NCBI GenBank assembly: GCA_964594125.1
Contig: CAZQLL010000023.1
Coordinates: 1 to 64,000, forward strand
DNA: 64,000 nucleotides
Reading direction: 5' to 3'
Source: CAVRZJ01 sp964594125
GTDB taxonomy: Bacteria > Acidobacteriota > Thermoanaerobaculia > Thermoanaerobaculales > Thermoanaerobaculaceae
Shown here: piece after piece, positions 17,924 to 27,028 of the stretch
Layout of the letters: every line of letters starts with the position of its first letter
Numbering within the stretch: position 1 is the stretch's first letter
Made by a program: the position numbers and the translations under genes
Notes under the pieces: generated by a model
What the model saw: the letters and a program-made list of their open reading frames with translations, nothing else
Told to the model about the DNA's origin: nothing
Database searches by the model: none

Positions 17924-18612
17924 GCCTTCCCGGTCGCGCCGGTGCGCGGCGCCTGGTGCTTCCGCACCCGCTCAGGGCGGATCAGGTACCCGTGCAGCAC
18001 CCAGAAGCGGCGCCGCCGGGTGTGCTCACGGTAGACCGCCAGGCGCTGCTCGTCCATCGTCGCCGGCGACTTCTGCAGCCAGTGCTTGTAGACCCCGCCG
18101 AGGTCGACCTGCACAAGCAGCTCGCGCAGCCAGCGGGGCTTGTCGTCGAGCCGCACGCACGACTGGAAGTCGAGCACCCCGGGCGTCCCGTCCGCGAGCA
18201 CGAGGACGTTCTGCCGGTAGCGGATGTCGAGGTGGGCGATGCCGCGCGCGTGGATCTCGCCGACCAGCCGTTCCAGCGCCTCGAAGTAGCTCGCCGGCAG
18301 CTCGCCCGCGGCGCTGAACGCGAGCGTCGCGCCCGCCATGAAACGGTAGGCGATCGCGTGGCGGTCGACGAGAAAGGCGTCCTGCGGCACGCCGCGCACG
18401 CCGGCCAGCCGCTCGAGGGCGGCGAGCTCGCGGCGGATCATCCGCCGGCCGTAGGTGTTCCGGACCACCCACGCCTTCGGCAGGAAGTCCTTCACCACCC
18501 ACTCGCCGTCGCCGACGCGGTACCGCCGAACGACCGAATTGGCGAAGCGCCCCCGGTTGAGAAGCTGCGACTGGCAGCGCTCGAGCTCGGCCCGGCCGAA
18601 CGGCGGCGTCAT
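17920..18612 (-). CDS. lipopolysaccharide-kinase/RIO-like kinase
   Basis: A 230-residue protein with a degenerate protein-kinase fold. WVVKDFLPK (about 38-46) supplies the ATP-binding lysine, an RREL follows as the helix C element, HARGIAHLDIRYRQNVLVL (about 125-143) is the catalytic loop with HxD and N, and GVLDFQSC (about 148-155) replaces DFG. This resembles the Kdo/WaaP- and RIO-like kinases that phosphorylate lipid A core sugars or proteins. It overlaps the next methyltransferase gene by four bases. The substrate is not readable. Confidence 0.72.
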   Translation of the reverse strand: MTPPFGRAELERCQSQLLNRGRFANSVVRRYRVGDGEWVVKDFLPKAWVVRNTYGRRMIRRELAALERLAGVRGVPQDAFLVDRHAIAYRFMAGATLAFSAAGELPASYFEALERLVGEIHARGIAHLDIRYRQNVLVLADGTPGVLDFQSCVRLDDKPRWLRELLVQVDLGGVYKHWLQKSPATMDEQRLAVYREHTRRRRFWVLHGYLIRPERVRKHQAPRTGATGKA

Positions 18613-18812
18613 TGCCGGCGCTCCCGTAGCGCGCCGCCGTGCGCCCGAACGCGTGCGCTCACGCCGCATCCGGTTGTCCGATTCCTTCGCACGCGAGTCC
18701 GAACCGTTCCCTTCCGAACCGGCTCTTGCCAGATAACCCGTCCCGCCGCACCGACCGGAGGCCGCGGGCCCCGGGATGTCCTTGACCATAACAGACTCAG
18801 CAGACGAAAGCA

Positions 18813-19616
18813 TCACAGCGGAAACGCCAGGTAGACCCGGACGCCCGAGAGGGCGCCCGCGCTGCGGTACGCCACCCCGATCCACGGGATCGAGACGAAC
18901 CACACCTTGAGCGGCGGGCTCGTCGCGAAGGAGAAACCCGTCTCGATCTGGTGGCGCACCTCGAGGTCGTCGGCTTCGAGCGTGCGCAGCGTCGCATCGG
19001 TGAGGAAACGGTACCCCGCGAAGACGCCGGCGCGGGTCGCCCGGCCGGCGACAACGAGCTCGAGACGCGTCTGGGCGTCGGCGAACGCGGCGAGCTGGGA
19101 GTAGTGCTCGACCAGCGAGCGGTCGTCCCCGCCCGCGCGGTACTCCGCCGCCCCGCCGAGCGTGAAGCGAATCCTGCCGCTGTCGTAGTACCCGCGTGCA
19201 CGCGCGCCCGCACCCCAGAGGACATCGCCGCCGCCGACCTCGCCGCCGGTGACGCCGAGCTCGGCGAACGGCTTCACCGTCCAGTGCGCCCCCGCGGGAA
19301 CCTGGAGCTCCAGCCCCGGCACGAAGGTGTATGACGTGATTTGCTCCGTGAAGAGGCTGTCGACGAGCGTCGCGCTGACGTCGTAACCACCGAGCGTCAG
19401 CGGCAGGGTGAGGTCGAGGCCCCAGCCCCGCGTCGCCGCGTCGCGCAGGGAGAACGAGACGGGAATCCGGTAGAGCTGCAGCGATCTCGCCTCGACGTCG
19501 GACGCGCCCGCAGCGCCTCGCGGCAGGCGCCACAGCGGCGCGAGGTCCTCCTGCGCCGCGGCCGGCACGGCGAGCGCCGTCGCGAGCACCGCCAGCGCCA
19601 GCGGGCGGCGCGTCAT
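18813..19616 (-). CDS. solitary autotransporter-like beta-barrel protein
   Basis: A 267-residue secreted barrel. The signal peptide ends VPAAAQ (about residue 21). The mature sequence (LWRLPRGAAGASDVEARSLQ, YRIPVSFSLRD, WGLDLTLPLTLGGYDVSA, SYTFVPGLELQVPAG, then a long barrel ending VYLAFPL) matches my recollection of the solitary outer-membrane autotransporter-like barrel family (Omp_AT). There is no passenger domain. ATG at 19616 is preferred over GTG at 19625. Confidence 0.55.
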   Translation of the reverse strand: MTRRPLALAVLATALAVPAAAQEDLAPLWRLPRGAAGASDVEARSLQLYRIPVSFSLRDAATRGWGLDLTLPLTLGGYDVSATLVDSLFTEQITSYTFVPGLELQVPAGAHWTVKPFAELGVTGGEVGGGDVLWGAGARARGYYDSGRIRFTLGGAAEYRAGGDDRSLVEHYSQLAAFADAQTRLELVVAGRATRAGVFAGYRFLTDATLRTLEADDLEVRHQIETGFSFATSPPLKVWFVSIPWIGVAYRSAGALSGVRVYLAFPL

Positions 19617-19715
19617 GCCATGCACACGGGCGCGCCGCCGCTCCGCCGGGAAGCGGCCCCTCGCGGCACGTGGTGAGCGTGACGCCGAGGGCCTGTCCTC
19701 TGCGGTGAGCGAGTA

Positions 19716-19953
19716 GCGAGCCGCGGAGGGCTTGTCCTCTGCGGCGAGCGGTCANNNNNNNNNNNNNNNNNNNNNNNNNNNNNNNNNNNNNNNNNNNNNN
19801 NNNNNNNNNNNNNNNNNNNNNNNNNNNNNNNNNNNNNNNNNNNNNNNNNNNNNNGCGAGCCGCGGAGGGCCTGTCCTCTGCGGCGAGCGGTCAGCGAGCC
19901 GCGGAGGGCCTGTCCTCTGCGGCGAGCGGTCAGCGAGCCGCGGAGGGCTTGCC
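19716..19953. repeat. 39-bp tandem repeat array interrupted by an assembly gap
   Basis: Units of exactly 39 bases begin GCGAGCCGCGGAGGGC, continue TTGTCC or CTGTCC and end GAGCGGTCA. Complete copies are at 19716-19754, 19855-19893 and 19894-19932, plus partial copies before 19716 and at 19933-19953. Copies abut with no spacers. The last copies overlap the 3' end and TGA stop of the gene at 19930, so the unit appears to derive from the end of that gene. The true array length is unknown because of the gap. Confidence 0.85.
19755..19854. other. assembly gap of exactly 100 N
   Basis: A run of 100 N bases, a conventional placeholder for a scaffold gap of unknown size. It lies inside the tandem array, which probably caused the break. 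Confidence 0.99.
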
Positions 19954-20697
19954 GTCGCGGAAGTCACGTGCGATCTCGACGACGGTGTCGATCACGGCAT
20001 CTTCGATCGCGTCCGGCGCCGGCACGGTCATCGTGCGCTCGCCGCGCCACTCCGCCGTCGCCGCGCCGCGGCGCGCCAGCTCGATCGCCAGCGTGGCCGT
20101 CATCGGGTCCTTGTCGGTCGCGCCGGCGCGCGCGACGACCTGGTAGGCGATGGTGGCGTCGGCCGCCGCGGGGTCGGCCGCGATCATCCAGTCGCGGAAC
20201 AGCATCACCGCCTCCATCGCGTTGCGGACGTGGCGGTCCGCGCGCGTGAACGGCTGCTCGGCGCCGGGCCGCACCTTCATCTCGCGCCAGGCGTACCGCT
20301 TGCCGCGCACCTCCGTGGCCTGCGCCACCGCCGCGCCGGAGAGGTCGGAGTCGAACGAGCGCCAGATCAGACGCGAGCTGGCGGCGTCGACGAGGTCGAT
20401 CACCAGCGCCGCCAGTCCGGCGACCGGCGCCTCGGGATCGCGCCGTGCGAGGTGGCCGATCACGTAGAAGTCGGGCGAGACGCCGACCGCCGGCGTGCAC
20501 CCGAGGGCGGAAAGCTGCTTCTCGACCGCTGCCTGCACCTGCGCCCTGAGCGAGTCCGGCCCGCCCGTAAACGGCGTCGCCTCGCCTCGCCACGCGAACG
20601 TCCCCGGCGCCGCCGCCGGAGCTCCGCCCTGCGCCGTCGCGAGACCCGCCGCCAGCGTCCCCGCGATCACCGCCGCCACGACACCGGTCCGTCCCAT
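19930..20697 (-). CDS. secreted protein, distant DUF4136-like
   Basis: A 255-residue protein starting at an ATG after GGGAGG. The signal peptide (about 1-24) ends LATA. The strand GLAALVIDLVDAASSRLIWRSF (about 103-125) is very like the LIIDLVDAREKKLVWQ block of the DUF4136 lipoproteins at 9421 and 42600, but the lipobox and N-terminal STDYDR motif are absent. The 3' end (KPSAAR, stop) is continuous with the 39-bp tandem repeat. Function is unknown. Confidence 0.65.
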   Translation of the reverse strand: MGRTGVVAAVIAGTLAAGLATAQGGAPAAAPGTFAWRGEATPFTGGPDSLRAQVQAAVEKQLSALGCTPAVGVSPDFYVIGHLARRDPEAPVAGLAALVIDLVDAASSRLIWRSFDSDLSGAAVAQATEVRGKRYAWREMKVRPGAEQPFTRADRHVRNAMEAVMLFRDWMIAADPAAADATIAYQVVARAGATDKDPMTATLAIELARRGAATAEWRGERTMTVPAPDAIEDAVIDTVVEIARDFRDGKPSAAR

Positions 20698-20847
20698 GAG
20701 CACCTCCCGGTACTCGAGCGCGCCACCTCGAACGACCGCGCGCGCTCTTCAGGATACCGGCAACGTGCCGGCGGCGCGACTTACTCCGCCGACGCGGCGC
20801 GGCGTCGCCCGCAGCGGTGTCTGCGCGAGCGCACGGCGCCGTCGCGG

Positions 20848-23175
20848 TCAGGGCGCCGCGCCGCCCGCAGCCGCGCGCCGGGCCGCGGCGAGGAGCTGCG
20901 CCGCGTCCGCGTCGCCCGGCCGGAGCTCGGTCAGGCGGCGCGCCGGCGGCAGTGCCGCCGCCGTCCGGCCGCTTCTCAGCAGGTGGTGCGCCAGGGCGTA
21001 CAGGAAGTCGGCGTTCGCCGGCTCGAGCTCCGCCGCCGCCGCCAGCTCCCGCTCGGCGGCGTCGAGCCGTCCGAGCCGCTGCAGCAGCAGCCCGAGGTTG
21101 TAGCGGGCACGGGCGAAGCGGGGCTCGGCCGTCACCACCTGCGTGAGCAGCGTCACCGCTTCCTCGGGCCGCTCCATCTCGACGAGCAGCAGGCCGAGGG
21201 AGTAGGCCGCTTCGCTGTTGCCGGGATACGCGGCGCGCACCTCGCGCAGCAGCCGCTCCGCCTCGTCGTTGCGCCCCTGGCCGCTGAGCAGCACCGCCAG
21301 GTTGACCTTGGCGGGGAAGAAGAGGTCGTCGACGCCGAGCGCCAGGCGGTAGTAGCGTTCGGCATTGGCGGCATTGCCGAGGGCGGCCTCGAGGTTGCCG
21401 AGGTTGAGGCCCGAGGAGGCGAAGTCGAGCGAGTACGCCATCGCCGCGCGCTGCTCCGCGATGCCGCGCTCGAGCGCCTCCCGCTGGTACGGCCGCAGCA
21501 GCTCGCGGGGCACGCCGGCGAGCTGCGCCACGGCTGCGAGGCGCACCGCCCGCACCGGGTCGGCGAGCAGCGGCGCGAGCAGCGCCACCCGCTCGGCGGG
21601 ATCGGCGACCGCCACCGCGGCCGCGGCGGTGCAGCGGAGCAGCGGCTCGTCGGCGAGCGCCGCGGCGCGCAGCGTCTCGGCGCTCGCGGGCCCCGGGTAG
21701 CGGTCGAGCAGCGACAGCGCCGTGGCCCGGACGATCGCCGGCTGCAGCGGATCGCGCGCCAGCCGCGCGAGCTCGGCGCCGGCGCCCGGCTCGCCGCGCC
21801 GGGCGGCCGCGAACGTCGTCCCGTAGTGCGGCCGGCGGGCCAGCCCGTACCACCGCCGGTAGGCGTCGATCGACCACGCGAGCGGCTTGTCGTCGTGGCA
21901 GCCGCCCTGCGTGCAGGCGTTGGGCACGCCGATGTCGCGGGTCAGGTCCGGGCGCGGCAGGCGCAGCGAGTGGTCGGCGCGCCAGTCGATCACCATGAAC
22001 GGGCGCTCGACCATGTGGCACTTGATGCACGCCGCGCCCGGCGACGGCCGGCCGCCGACCGCCTGCTTGTGGAAGTGGTGGTCGGCGGTGTCGTACACCT
22101 CGCGCTGGTGGCACTGCAGGCACAGCTCGTTGCCCTCGCGGTGCAGCTTCAGGGTGTGGCTGTCGTGGCAGTCGCTGCAGCGCACGCCGCGCGCGTACAT
22201 CTTGCTCTGCAGGAACGAGCCGTAGGTGTACACCTCGTCGAGGTCCTGCCCGTCGGCCTCGTACAGCCCGGCGTCGAGCAGCGACGGCAGCATGTGGTCG
22301 AGGAGCTGCGCCCCGGTGTGGTCGTAGTCGCCGAGCTCGGCGCGGCGCGCGTGGCACGGCGCGCACAGCTCGACGAGCTGCGGCCCGGAGATCCCCGAGG
22401 TGCGCTGCGCGAGCCCGGCGTTGTCGATCGCGGGGCGCGCCATGTCGGGGATCGCCGCCCACGCGACGTGGCGCGAGCCCGGGCCGTGGCACGCCTCGCA
22501 CCCGACGTTGATGTCGCTCCACGTGGTGCGGTAGCTCCGTGTCTCCGGGTCGTACCCCTTCTTCAGGTTGGTGGAGTGGCACTCCGCGCACATCCCGTTC
22601 CAGTTCTGGCCGTTGCGCGTCCAGTGCAGCCAGTCGGTGGGCGGGATCCGCTGCCCCGGGTAGAGGAAGAACCAGCGCCGCGCGCCGACGTCCCAGGCGA
22701 CGCTGAGCGCCTGCAGGCGGCCGTCGCCGGTGGGGACGAGGTACTGCTGCAGCGGCCGCACGCCGAACGTGTGGGTGATCTCCAGCTCGGCCGGAACGCC
22801 GCCGGGACCCTCGGTGAAGACGAAGTACTTCCCGTCCTTCCGGTAGAAGCGGGCCGTGATCCCGTCGCCGGAGAAGACGGCGCCGCCGAAGTCGCCGAGC
22901 ACCGTCCGTTCCGTGGCGACGGCCATCGCGAGGTCGTGGTCCGACCCCGACCAGCGCTCCCAGGCGACGGCGTGGCAGTCCTTGCACGCGGCGCTGCCGA
23001 CGAACGCCGGCGCGGCCGTCAGCGGCGCCGCGCGCCGAACCGCCCTCCCGGAGCGCAGCAGCGACAGCGGCACCGCCGCGACGATCACCGCCAGCGCCAC
23101 CAGCCCGGTCCGCGTCCACCGCCGCAGACCCGCGTCGCTCCTGGCCGGCGGGACCGCCGCGCCGACCTCGCTCAC
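20848..23175 (-). CDS. multihaem c-type cytochrome with TPR domain
   Basis: A 775-residue protein anchored by one N-terminal helix (about 22-42). Seven CXXCH haem sites start at residues 64, 196, 226, 271, 333, 352 and 383, and a CX4CH site (CTQGGCH) starts at 421, so up to eight haems may bind. A HEAT-like helical stretch (about 450-545) and at least four TPR repeats (about 560-760) follow. It starts at a GTG inside the Rieske gene's stop codon (GTGA). As the third gene of a cytochrome b/Rieske operon it probably takes electrons from the Rieske centre and passes them to periplasmic partners bound through the TPRs. Confidence 0.88.
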   Translation of the reverse strand: MSEVGAAVPPARSDAGLRRWTRTGLVALAVIVAAVPLSLLRSGRAVRRAAPLTAAPAFVGSAACKDCHAVAWERWSGSDHDLAMAVATERTVLGDFGGAVFSGDGITARFYRKDGKYFVFTEGPGGVPAELEITHTFGVRPLQQYLVPTGDGRLQALSVAWDVGARRWFFLYPGQRIPPTDWLHWTRNGQNWNGMCAECHSTNLKKGYDPETRSYRTTWSDINVGCEACHGPGSRHVAWAAIPDMARPAIDNAGLAQRTSGISGPQLVELCAPCHARRAELGDYDHTGAQLLDHMLPSLLDAGLYEADGQDLDEVYTYGSFLQSKMYARGVRCSDCHDSHTLKLHREGNELCLQCHQREVYDTADHHFHKQAVGGRPSPGAACIKCHMVERPFMVIDWRADHSLRLPRPDLTRDIGVPNACTQGGCHDDKPLAWSIDAYRRWYGLARRPHYGTTFAAARRGEPGAGAELARLARDPLQPAIVRATALSLLDRYPGPASAETLRAAALADEPLLRCTAAAAVAVADPAERVALLAPLLADPVRAVRLAAVAQLAGVPRELLRPYQREALERGIAEQRAAMAYSLDFASSGLNLGNLEAALGNAANAERYYRLALGVDDLFFPAKVNLAVLLSGQGRNDEAERLLREVRAAYPGNSEAAYSLGLLLVEMERPEEAVTLLTQVVTAEPRFARARYNLGLLLQRLGRLDAAERELAAAAELEPANADFLYALAHHLLRSGRTAAALPPARRLTELRPGDADAAQLLAAARRAAAGGAAP

Positions 23176-23747
23176 GACCGCACCGCCTGTGCGGGGTCGA
23201 AGGCGGCGCGGCGGATCCGGCGCCCGGCGTCCACCTTGACGATGCCGTTCTCGATGCGCACCGGCAGGAGGTCGAGCGGCCGCGGCGCCGGCGGCGACAG
23301 CACCTCGCCGGTGATGGCGAACGACGACGCATGGCACGGGCACGCGAAGCGGCGCTGCCGCGCGTCCCACGGCACCGTGCAGCCGAGGTGCGTGCACTCG
23401 CGGTGCAGCGCGAGAAACGAGCCGTCGTCGAGCCTGACCAGGTAGAAGCGGCCCTGCGGGAACGCGCTGACGCTGCCGGGGGCGAACGACGACGCCGGCC
23501 CGGCGACCGTGAGACTGGCGCCGGCGCCCGCTCCCGCGCCCCGCCGCGGCCGCAGGAACGACGCGGCGACCCACGCCAGCTCGCCGAGCGCCGCGACGCC
23601 GAGCCCCCACCACAGCCAGGCGAGGATGCCGCGGCGTGACGGCCCCGGGGCTCCTGCCGTCGCCGCCTCGTCACCGGCGTCCGCCACGGTCGGCGCCGCC
23701 GGTGGGACGACACCGCCGGGCGCCTTCGTCGCGTTTCGCCTCGCCAT
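23172..23747 (-). CDS. Rieske [2Fe-2S] iron-sulfur protein
   Basis: A 191-residue protein with a disordered N-terminus, one membrane anchor (about 41-64) and a Rieske domain. The cluster motifs CTHLGC (residues 118-123) and CPCHASS (136-142) provide two Cys and two His ligands plus the disulfide pair. It is the high-potential subunit of a quinol-oxidising cytochrome bc/b6f-like complex. It starts 8 bases after the cytochrome b stop codon, and its stop codon overlaps the start of the multihaem gene. Confidence 0.93.
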   Translation of the reverse strand: MARRNATKAPGGVVPPAAPTVADAGDEAATAGAPGPSRRGILAWLWWGLGVAALGELAWVAASFLRPRRGAGAGAGASLTVAGPASSFAPGSVSAFPQGRFYLVRLDDGSFLALHRECTHLGCTVPWDARQRRFACPCHASSFAITGEVLSPPAPRPLDLLPVRIENGIVKVDAGRRIRRAAFDPAQAVRS

Positions 23748-23755
23748 GCGCCTCC

Positions 23756-25150
23756 TCACCCCGCCCACGGCCACGACAGCGCCATCCCCGCGCCGCGGAA
23801 CCAGACGCCGATCACCGTCAGCACCGCGAGGGCGGCGAGCAGCAGCACGGCGAGCGCCTGCGCGATCTCGTTGGTCGTGGCGTGCCGGCGCCGGCGCAGG
23901 AAGGCGGCGAGCCCCGCCAGCGCCGCGGCGAGCGCCGCGACCGGCAGCGCGCCGCGCGCGAGCGGCCCCGCGGACCGCGGCAGCATCTCGTCGAGCACCA
24001 CGAGCGCCGGCGTCACCGCCAGCGCGAGGCCGGCGGCCAGCGCCGCGCTGCGCCTCCCGTTCGCGGTGAGAAACCACCCGCCGACCGGCTCCTCCTCCGA
24101 GGTGATGTAGGGGAGCAGGAGCAGCGCCGCCAGCTCCGCGAGCGGGATCGCGACCACGGCGGCGACCGGGTGGAGGTGGATCAGCAGCTCCTGGAATCCC
24201 ATGAAGTACCACGGCGCCTTGGCCGGGTTGGTGCTCATCCCGGGGTTGGCGCGCTCCCCCAGCGGTGCTCCGAACGCCGCGCCGAGCACGACCACGACGG
24301 CGGTCACGACCAGCGCCTGCGCCACCTCGCGCAGCAGCAGGTGCGGCAGGAAGTGCACCTTGCCGTCGCTCTCCTCCCCCGGCCGCGGCGGCGGCTCGAC
24401 CACGCCGCCGGCCCGCCGCACCCGCCAGAAGTGGAACCCCGCGAGGGCCGCGAGCGTGAGCGGCAGCACCTGCGTGTGCAGCGTGTAAAACGTCACCAGC
24501 GTCGCCGGGCCCACCTCGGCGCCGCCGCGCGCCACCCGCTGCAGCGCGGCGCCGACCACCGGCACGTAGCCGAGCATCCCGGTGGAGATCGTCACCGCCC
24601 AGTAGGCGAGCTGGTCCCACGGCAGCAGGTAGCCGGTGAAGCCGCTGGCCAGCACGGCGAGCAGCAGCGCGCAGCCGATCACCCAGTTGAACTGCCGCGC
24701 CCCGTGGTACCCGCCGGTGAGCAGGACGCGCGCCAGGTGCAGCAGCGCCACCACCACCAGCAGGTTGGCGCTCCACCAGTGGACGCCGCGCACGAGCGCG
24801 CCGAACGCCACCTCCGACTCGATCGTGACCACGGAGTCGTACGCCGTGCCGGGCGCCGGCTGATACACGAGCATCATCAGCGTCCCGGTGAGCGCGAGAA
24901 TCGCCAGCAGCACCAGCGACGAGCCTCCGAGACCGAACGTGTGGGTCCAGCGCAGCGTCCGCGCCGGCACCAGCACGGGCCGCAGGTGGAGCAGGAACGT
25001 GAAACGCGTGAGCAGCGCCCGCTCACGGTCGGTGCCCGCCGCCAGCGGCCGCGGGAACACCGACCGCCACACGCGCCGGCGCAGCGGCCCGCCGGCTCGC
25101 ACCGCACTCCCCTTCCCGGCGTCCCGCGTCGAATCCGACATCGTGGTCAT
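23756..25150 (-). CDS. cytochrome b subunit of a quinol:cytochrome c reductase
   Basis: A 464-residue membrane protein that carries both N- and C-terminal cytochrome b domains in one chain. Two haem-ligating His pairs sit in helices B and D: RGVHWWSANLLVVVALLHLARV and FYTLHTQVLPLTLAALAGFHFW. The quinol-oxidation site motif reads APWYF (in NPAKAPWYFMGFQELL), not the classical PEWY. About eight to ten helices are visible. It is the first gene of the operon with Rieske and multihaem subunits. ATG at 25150 is chosen; another ATG lies at 25141, and neither has a strong Shine-Dalgarno. Confidence 0.92.
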   Translation of the reverse strand: MTTMSDSTRDAGKGSAVRAGGPLRRRVWRSVFPRPLAAGTDRERALLTRFTFLLHLRPVLVPARTLRWTHTFGLGGSSLVLLAILALTGTLMMLVYQPAPGTAYDSVVTIESEVAFGALVRGVHWWSANLLVVVALLHLARVLLTGGYHGARQFNWVIGCALLLAVLASGFTGYLLPWDQLAYWAVTISTGMLGYVPVVGAALQRVARGGAEVGPATLVTFYTLHTQVLPLTLAALAGFHFWRVRRAGGVVEPPPRPGEESDGKVHFLPHLLLREVAQALVVTAVVVVLGAAFGAPLGERANPGMSTNPAKAPWYFMGFQELLIHLHPVAAVVAIPLAELAALLLLPYITSEEEPVGGWFLTANGRRSAALAAGLALAVTPALVVLDEMLPRSAGPLARGALPVAALAAALAGLAAFLRRRRHATTNEIAQALAVLLLAALAVLTVIGVWFRGAGMALSWPWAG

Positions 25151-25268
25151 GATAACCGCCGCCACGCCGACACGGCGACGGGAATCACCGCGGGTTGAGG
25201 CAGCCCGCCGCAAGCGCGACCACGCCGCCGGCGCTCGCCGCGCACGGCGGGCGCGGGGCAAGCAGCGG

Positions 25269-26849
25269 TCATCCGTCGGCACGCGGGCGCGCGATGCCGA
25301 GCTTCTTCATGCGCGAGCGCAGCGTGTTGGGGTGCAGGCCGAGCACCTCGGCGGCGTTGCCGCGGCCGTCGATCTTCCAGTCGCAGCGCTCGAGCACGTG
25401 GACGATGTGGTCGGCGGCAACGCTATCGAAGGTGTCGGAGACATGGCGCGGCTGCGGCGCGCCGCCGGCGCCCGCGGCGAGCGACTCGTCGAGATCGAGC
25501 GTCTGGCCGCGCGAGAGGATGAGCGCCCGCTCGATCACGTTCTCGAGCTCCCGCACGTTGCCGGGCCACGGGTATGCCTGGAGTGCGTCCATGGTCCGCT
25601 TCGTGATCCGCTCGATGTGCCGGCCGAGGTCGAGCTGGCGTCGGTTGACGATCGACCAGACGAGGAGCGGGATGTCCTCGCGGCGCTCACGCAGCGGCGG
25701 GATGTGGATCACGAACACCGCGAGGCGGTAGTAGAGGTCGTGACGGAAAGCGCCTTCGGCGATGCGCCGCTCGAGGTCGCGGTTGGTCGCGGTGACGATG
25801 CGCACGTCCACCTTGTGCGAGCGGGTGGCACCCAGCCGCTGCACCTCGTGGTCCTGCAGCACGCGCAGCAGCTTCGCCTGCTCCTCGGGAGGCAAATCGC
25901 CGATCTCGTCGAGCAGGAGGGTGCCGCCGTCGGCGAGCTCGAAGCGCCCCGGTCGGGCGCCGATCGCGCCGGTAAACGCCCCCTTCTCGTGGCCGAACAG
26001 CTCGCTCTCGAGCAGCGTGGCGGGGATCGCGGCGCAGTTGACCTTGATGAACGGGCCGCTCGCGCGCCGGCTCTGCGCGTGGATCGCGTTGGCGAACAGT
26101 TCCTTGCCGGTGCCGGTCTCGCCGAGCAGCAGCACCGTGGAGTCCGACGGCGCCACCTGTGCGGCCAGTGAGACGGCGCGTCGCAGCGCCGGCGAGCCGC
26201 CGACGATCTCGGACGGGTGGGCCGCCTCGAGGAGCTCGGTCCGCAGGTAGGCGTTCTCCTCCTCGATGCGATCCTTGAGCGCCCGCACCTCGGCGAGGCT
26301 GTTCCGCAACTCCCCCTCGATGCGCTTCCGATAGAGGGCGTTGACGAGGACCTGCCCGACCACCCGGAGCCGGCGCTCGTCGGCCTCGCTCCAGGTGTGG
26401 TAGCCGCGGAACACCCCGGTCGAGAGCGCGAACAGGTTGCGTCCGCCGACCACCAGCGGGACGGCGAGGTGCGACTTCATGCCGCGCCGAACCACGTAGC
26501 TCCGCTCCGCGGCCGCTTCGGGAGGCAGGTCGTCCGGGAGTCGCGACAACCTGAGGCTCTCGCCGCGCGCGAGCGTCGCCGCCCACCACGCCGGCAGGGA
26601 CTCGGTGTCGTCGTCCGGGTACGGGAGCACGCCGGGAGCCGCCCACGAGTGGGTCGGCTGCACTGACCGGCCACCGTCGACGACCTCCACCAGCGTGCTG
26701 CGGTCGGTGTCGAGCACCTCCACCAGCCGCCGCAGCGCCTCGGCGATCTCGCCGTCCACCTGCTCGACCGGCAGCCCGGTGAACCGGGTCGAGAGCTCCG
26801 CGACCAGGTGCTCGAAGGGGTCGGGGTCCGGCGTTGGCATGACCAGCAC
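25269..26849 (-). CDS. GAF-domain sigma-54-dependent transcriptional activator
   Basis: A 526-residue regulator. The N-terminal GAF-like domain (about 10-175) is followed by a coiled linker (about 180-215) and a sigma-54 interaction/AAA+ domain: Walker A GETGTGKE (about 245), the sigma-54 contact loop ESELFGHEKGAFTGA, Walker B GGTLLLDEIGDLP and the arginine finger region RLAVFVIHIPPLRERREDI. A Fis-type HTH ends the protein (GRGNAAEVLGLHPNTLRSRM). It lies upstream of the cytochrome b operon on the same strand and divergent from the sulfatase cluster, so either could be its target. Confidence 0.92.
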   Translation of the reverse strand: MLVMPTPDPDPFEHLVAELSTRFTGLPVEQVDGEIAEALRRLVEVLDTDRSTLVEVVDGGRSVQPTHSWAAPGVLPYPDDDTESLPAWWAATLARGESLRLSRLPDDLPPEAAAERSYVVRRGMKSHLAVPLVVGGRNLFALSTGVFRGYHTWSEADERRLRVVGQVLVNALYRKRIEGELRNSLAEVRALKDRIEEENAYLRTELLEAAHPSEIVGGSPALRRAVSLAAQVAPSDSTVLLLGETGTGKELFANAIHAQSRRASGPFIKVNCAAIPATLLESELFGHEKGAFTGAIGARPGRFELADGGTLLLDEIGDLPPEEQAKLLRVLQDHEVQRLGATRSHKVDVRIVTATNRDLERRIAEGAFRHDLYYRLAVFVIHIPPLRERREDIPLLVWSIVNRRQLDLGRHIERITKRTMDALQAYPWPGNVRELENVIERALILSRGQTLDLDESLAAGAGGAPQPRHVSDTFDSVAADHIVHVLERCDWKIDGRGNAAEVLGLHPNTLRSRMKKLGIARPRADG

Positions 26850-26999
26850 CGACTCTATCAGCGTTCGGTGCGCAAGTCACGAAATATCGTGGCGTCCCAC
26901 GGTCGCTCGTGAGGGTGCTCCGGCACGCACCACCGCGGCTCCTGCGATGAGTGAGGTGGGAACGAGCTTCTTTCCGGCGACTGCGCGTCCGAGTGGGTC

Positions 27000-27014
27000 G
27001 GGCATGCCACTTGC
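27000..27014 (+). promoter_or_regulatory. candidate sigma-54 (-24/-12) promoter
   Basis: GGGCATGCCACTTGC has the GG-N10-GC spacing and TTGC core of sigma-54 promoters (compare TGGCACG-N4-TTGC; two mismatches in the -24 block). It lies in the spacer next to the sigma-54 activator gene and points toward the STAS-like gene and the arylsulfatase. The predicted transcript start falls almost on the GTG at 27029. Confidence 0.4.
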
Positions 27015-27028
27015 GTTGCCTCATTGAC

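Noticed and set aside
19716..19932. Tandem 39-bp units as a CRISPR array
   Set aside because: The units abut directly with no variable spacers and there are no cas genes; it is a plain tandem repeat.
19732..23713. 1237- and 1249-residue frames across the multihaem cytochrome
   Set aside because: They cross the N gap or run out of frame with clear haem motifs; no coherent protein features.
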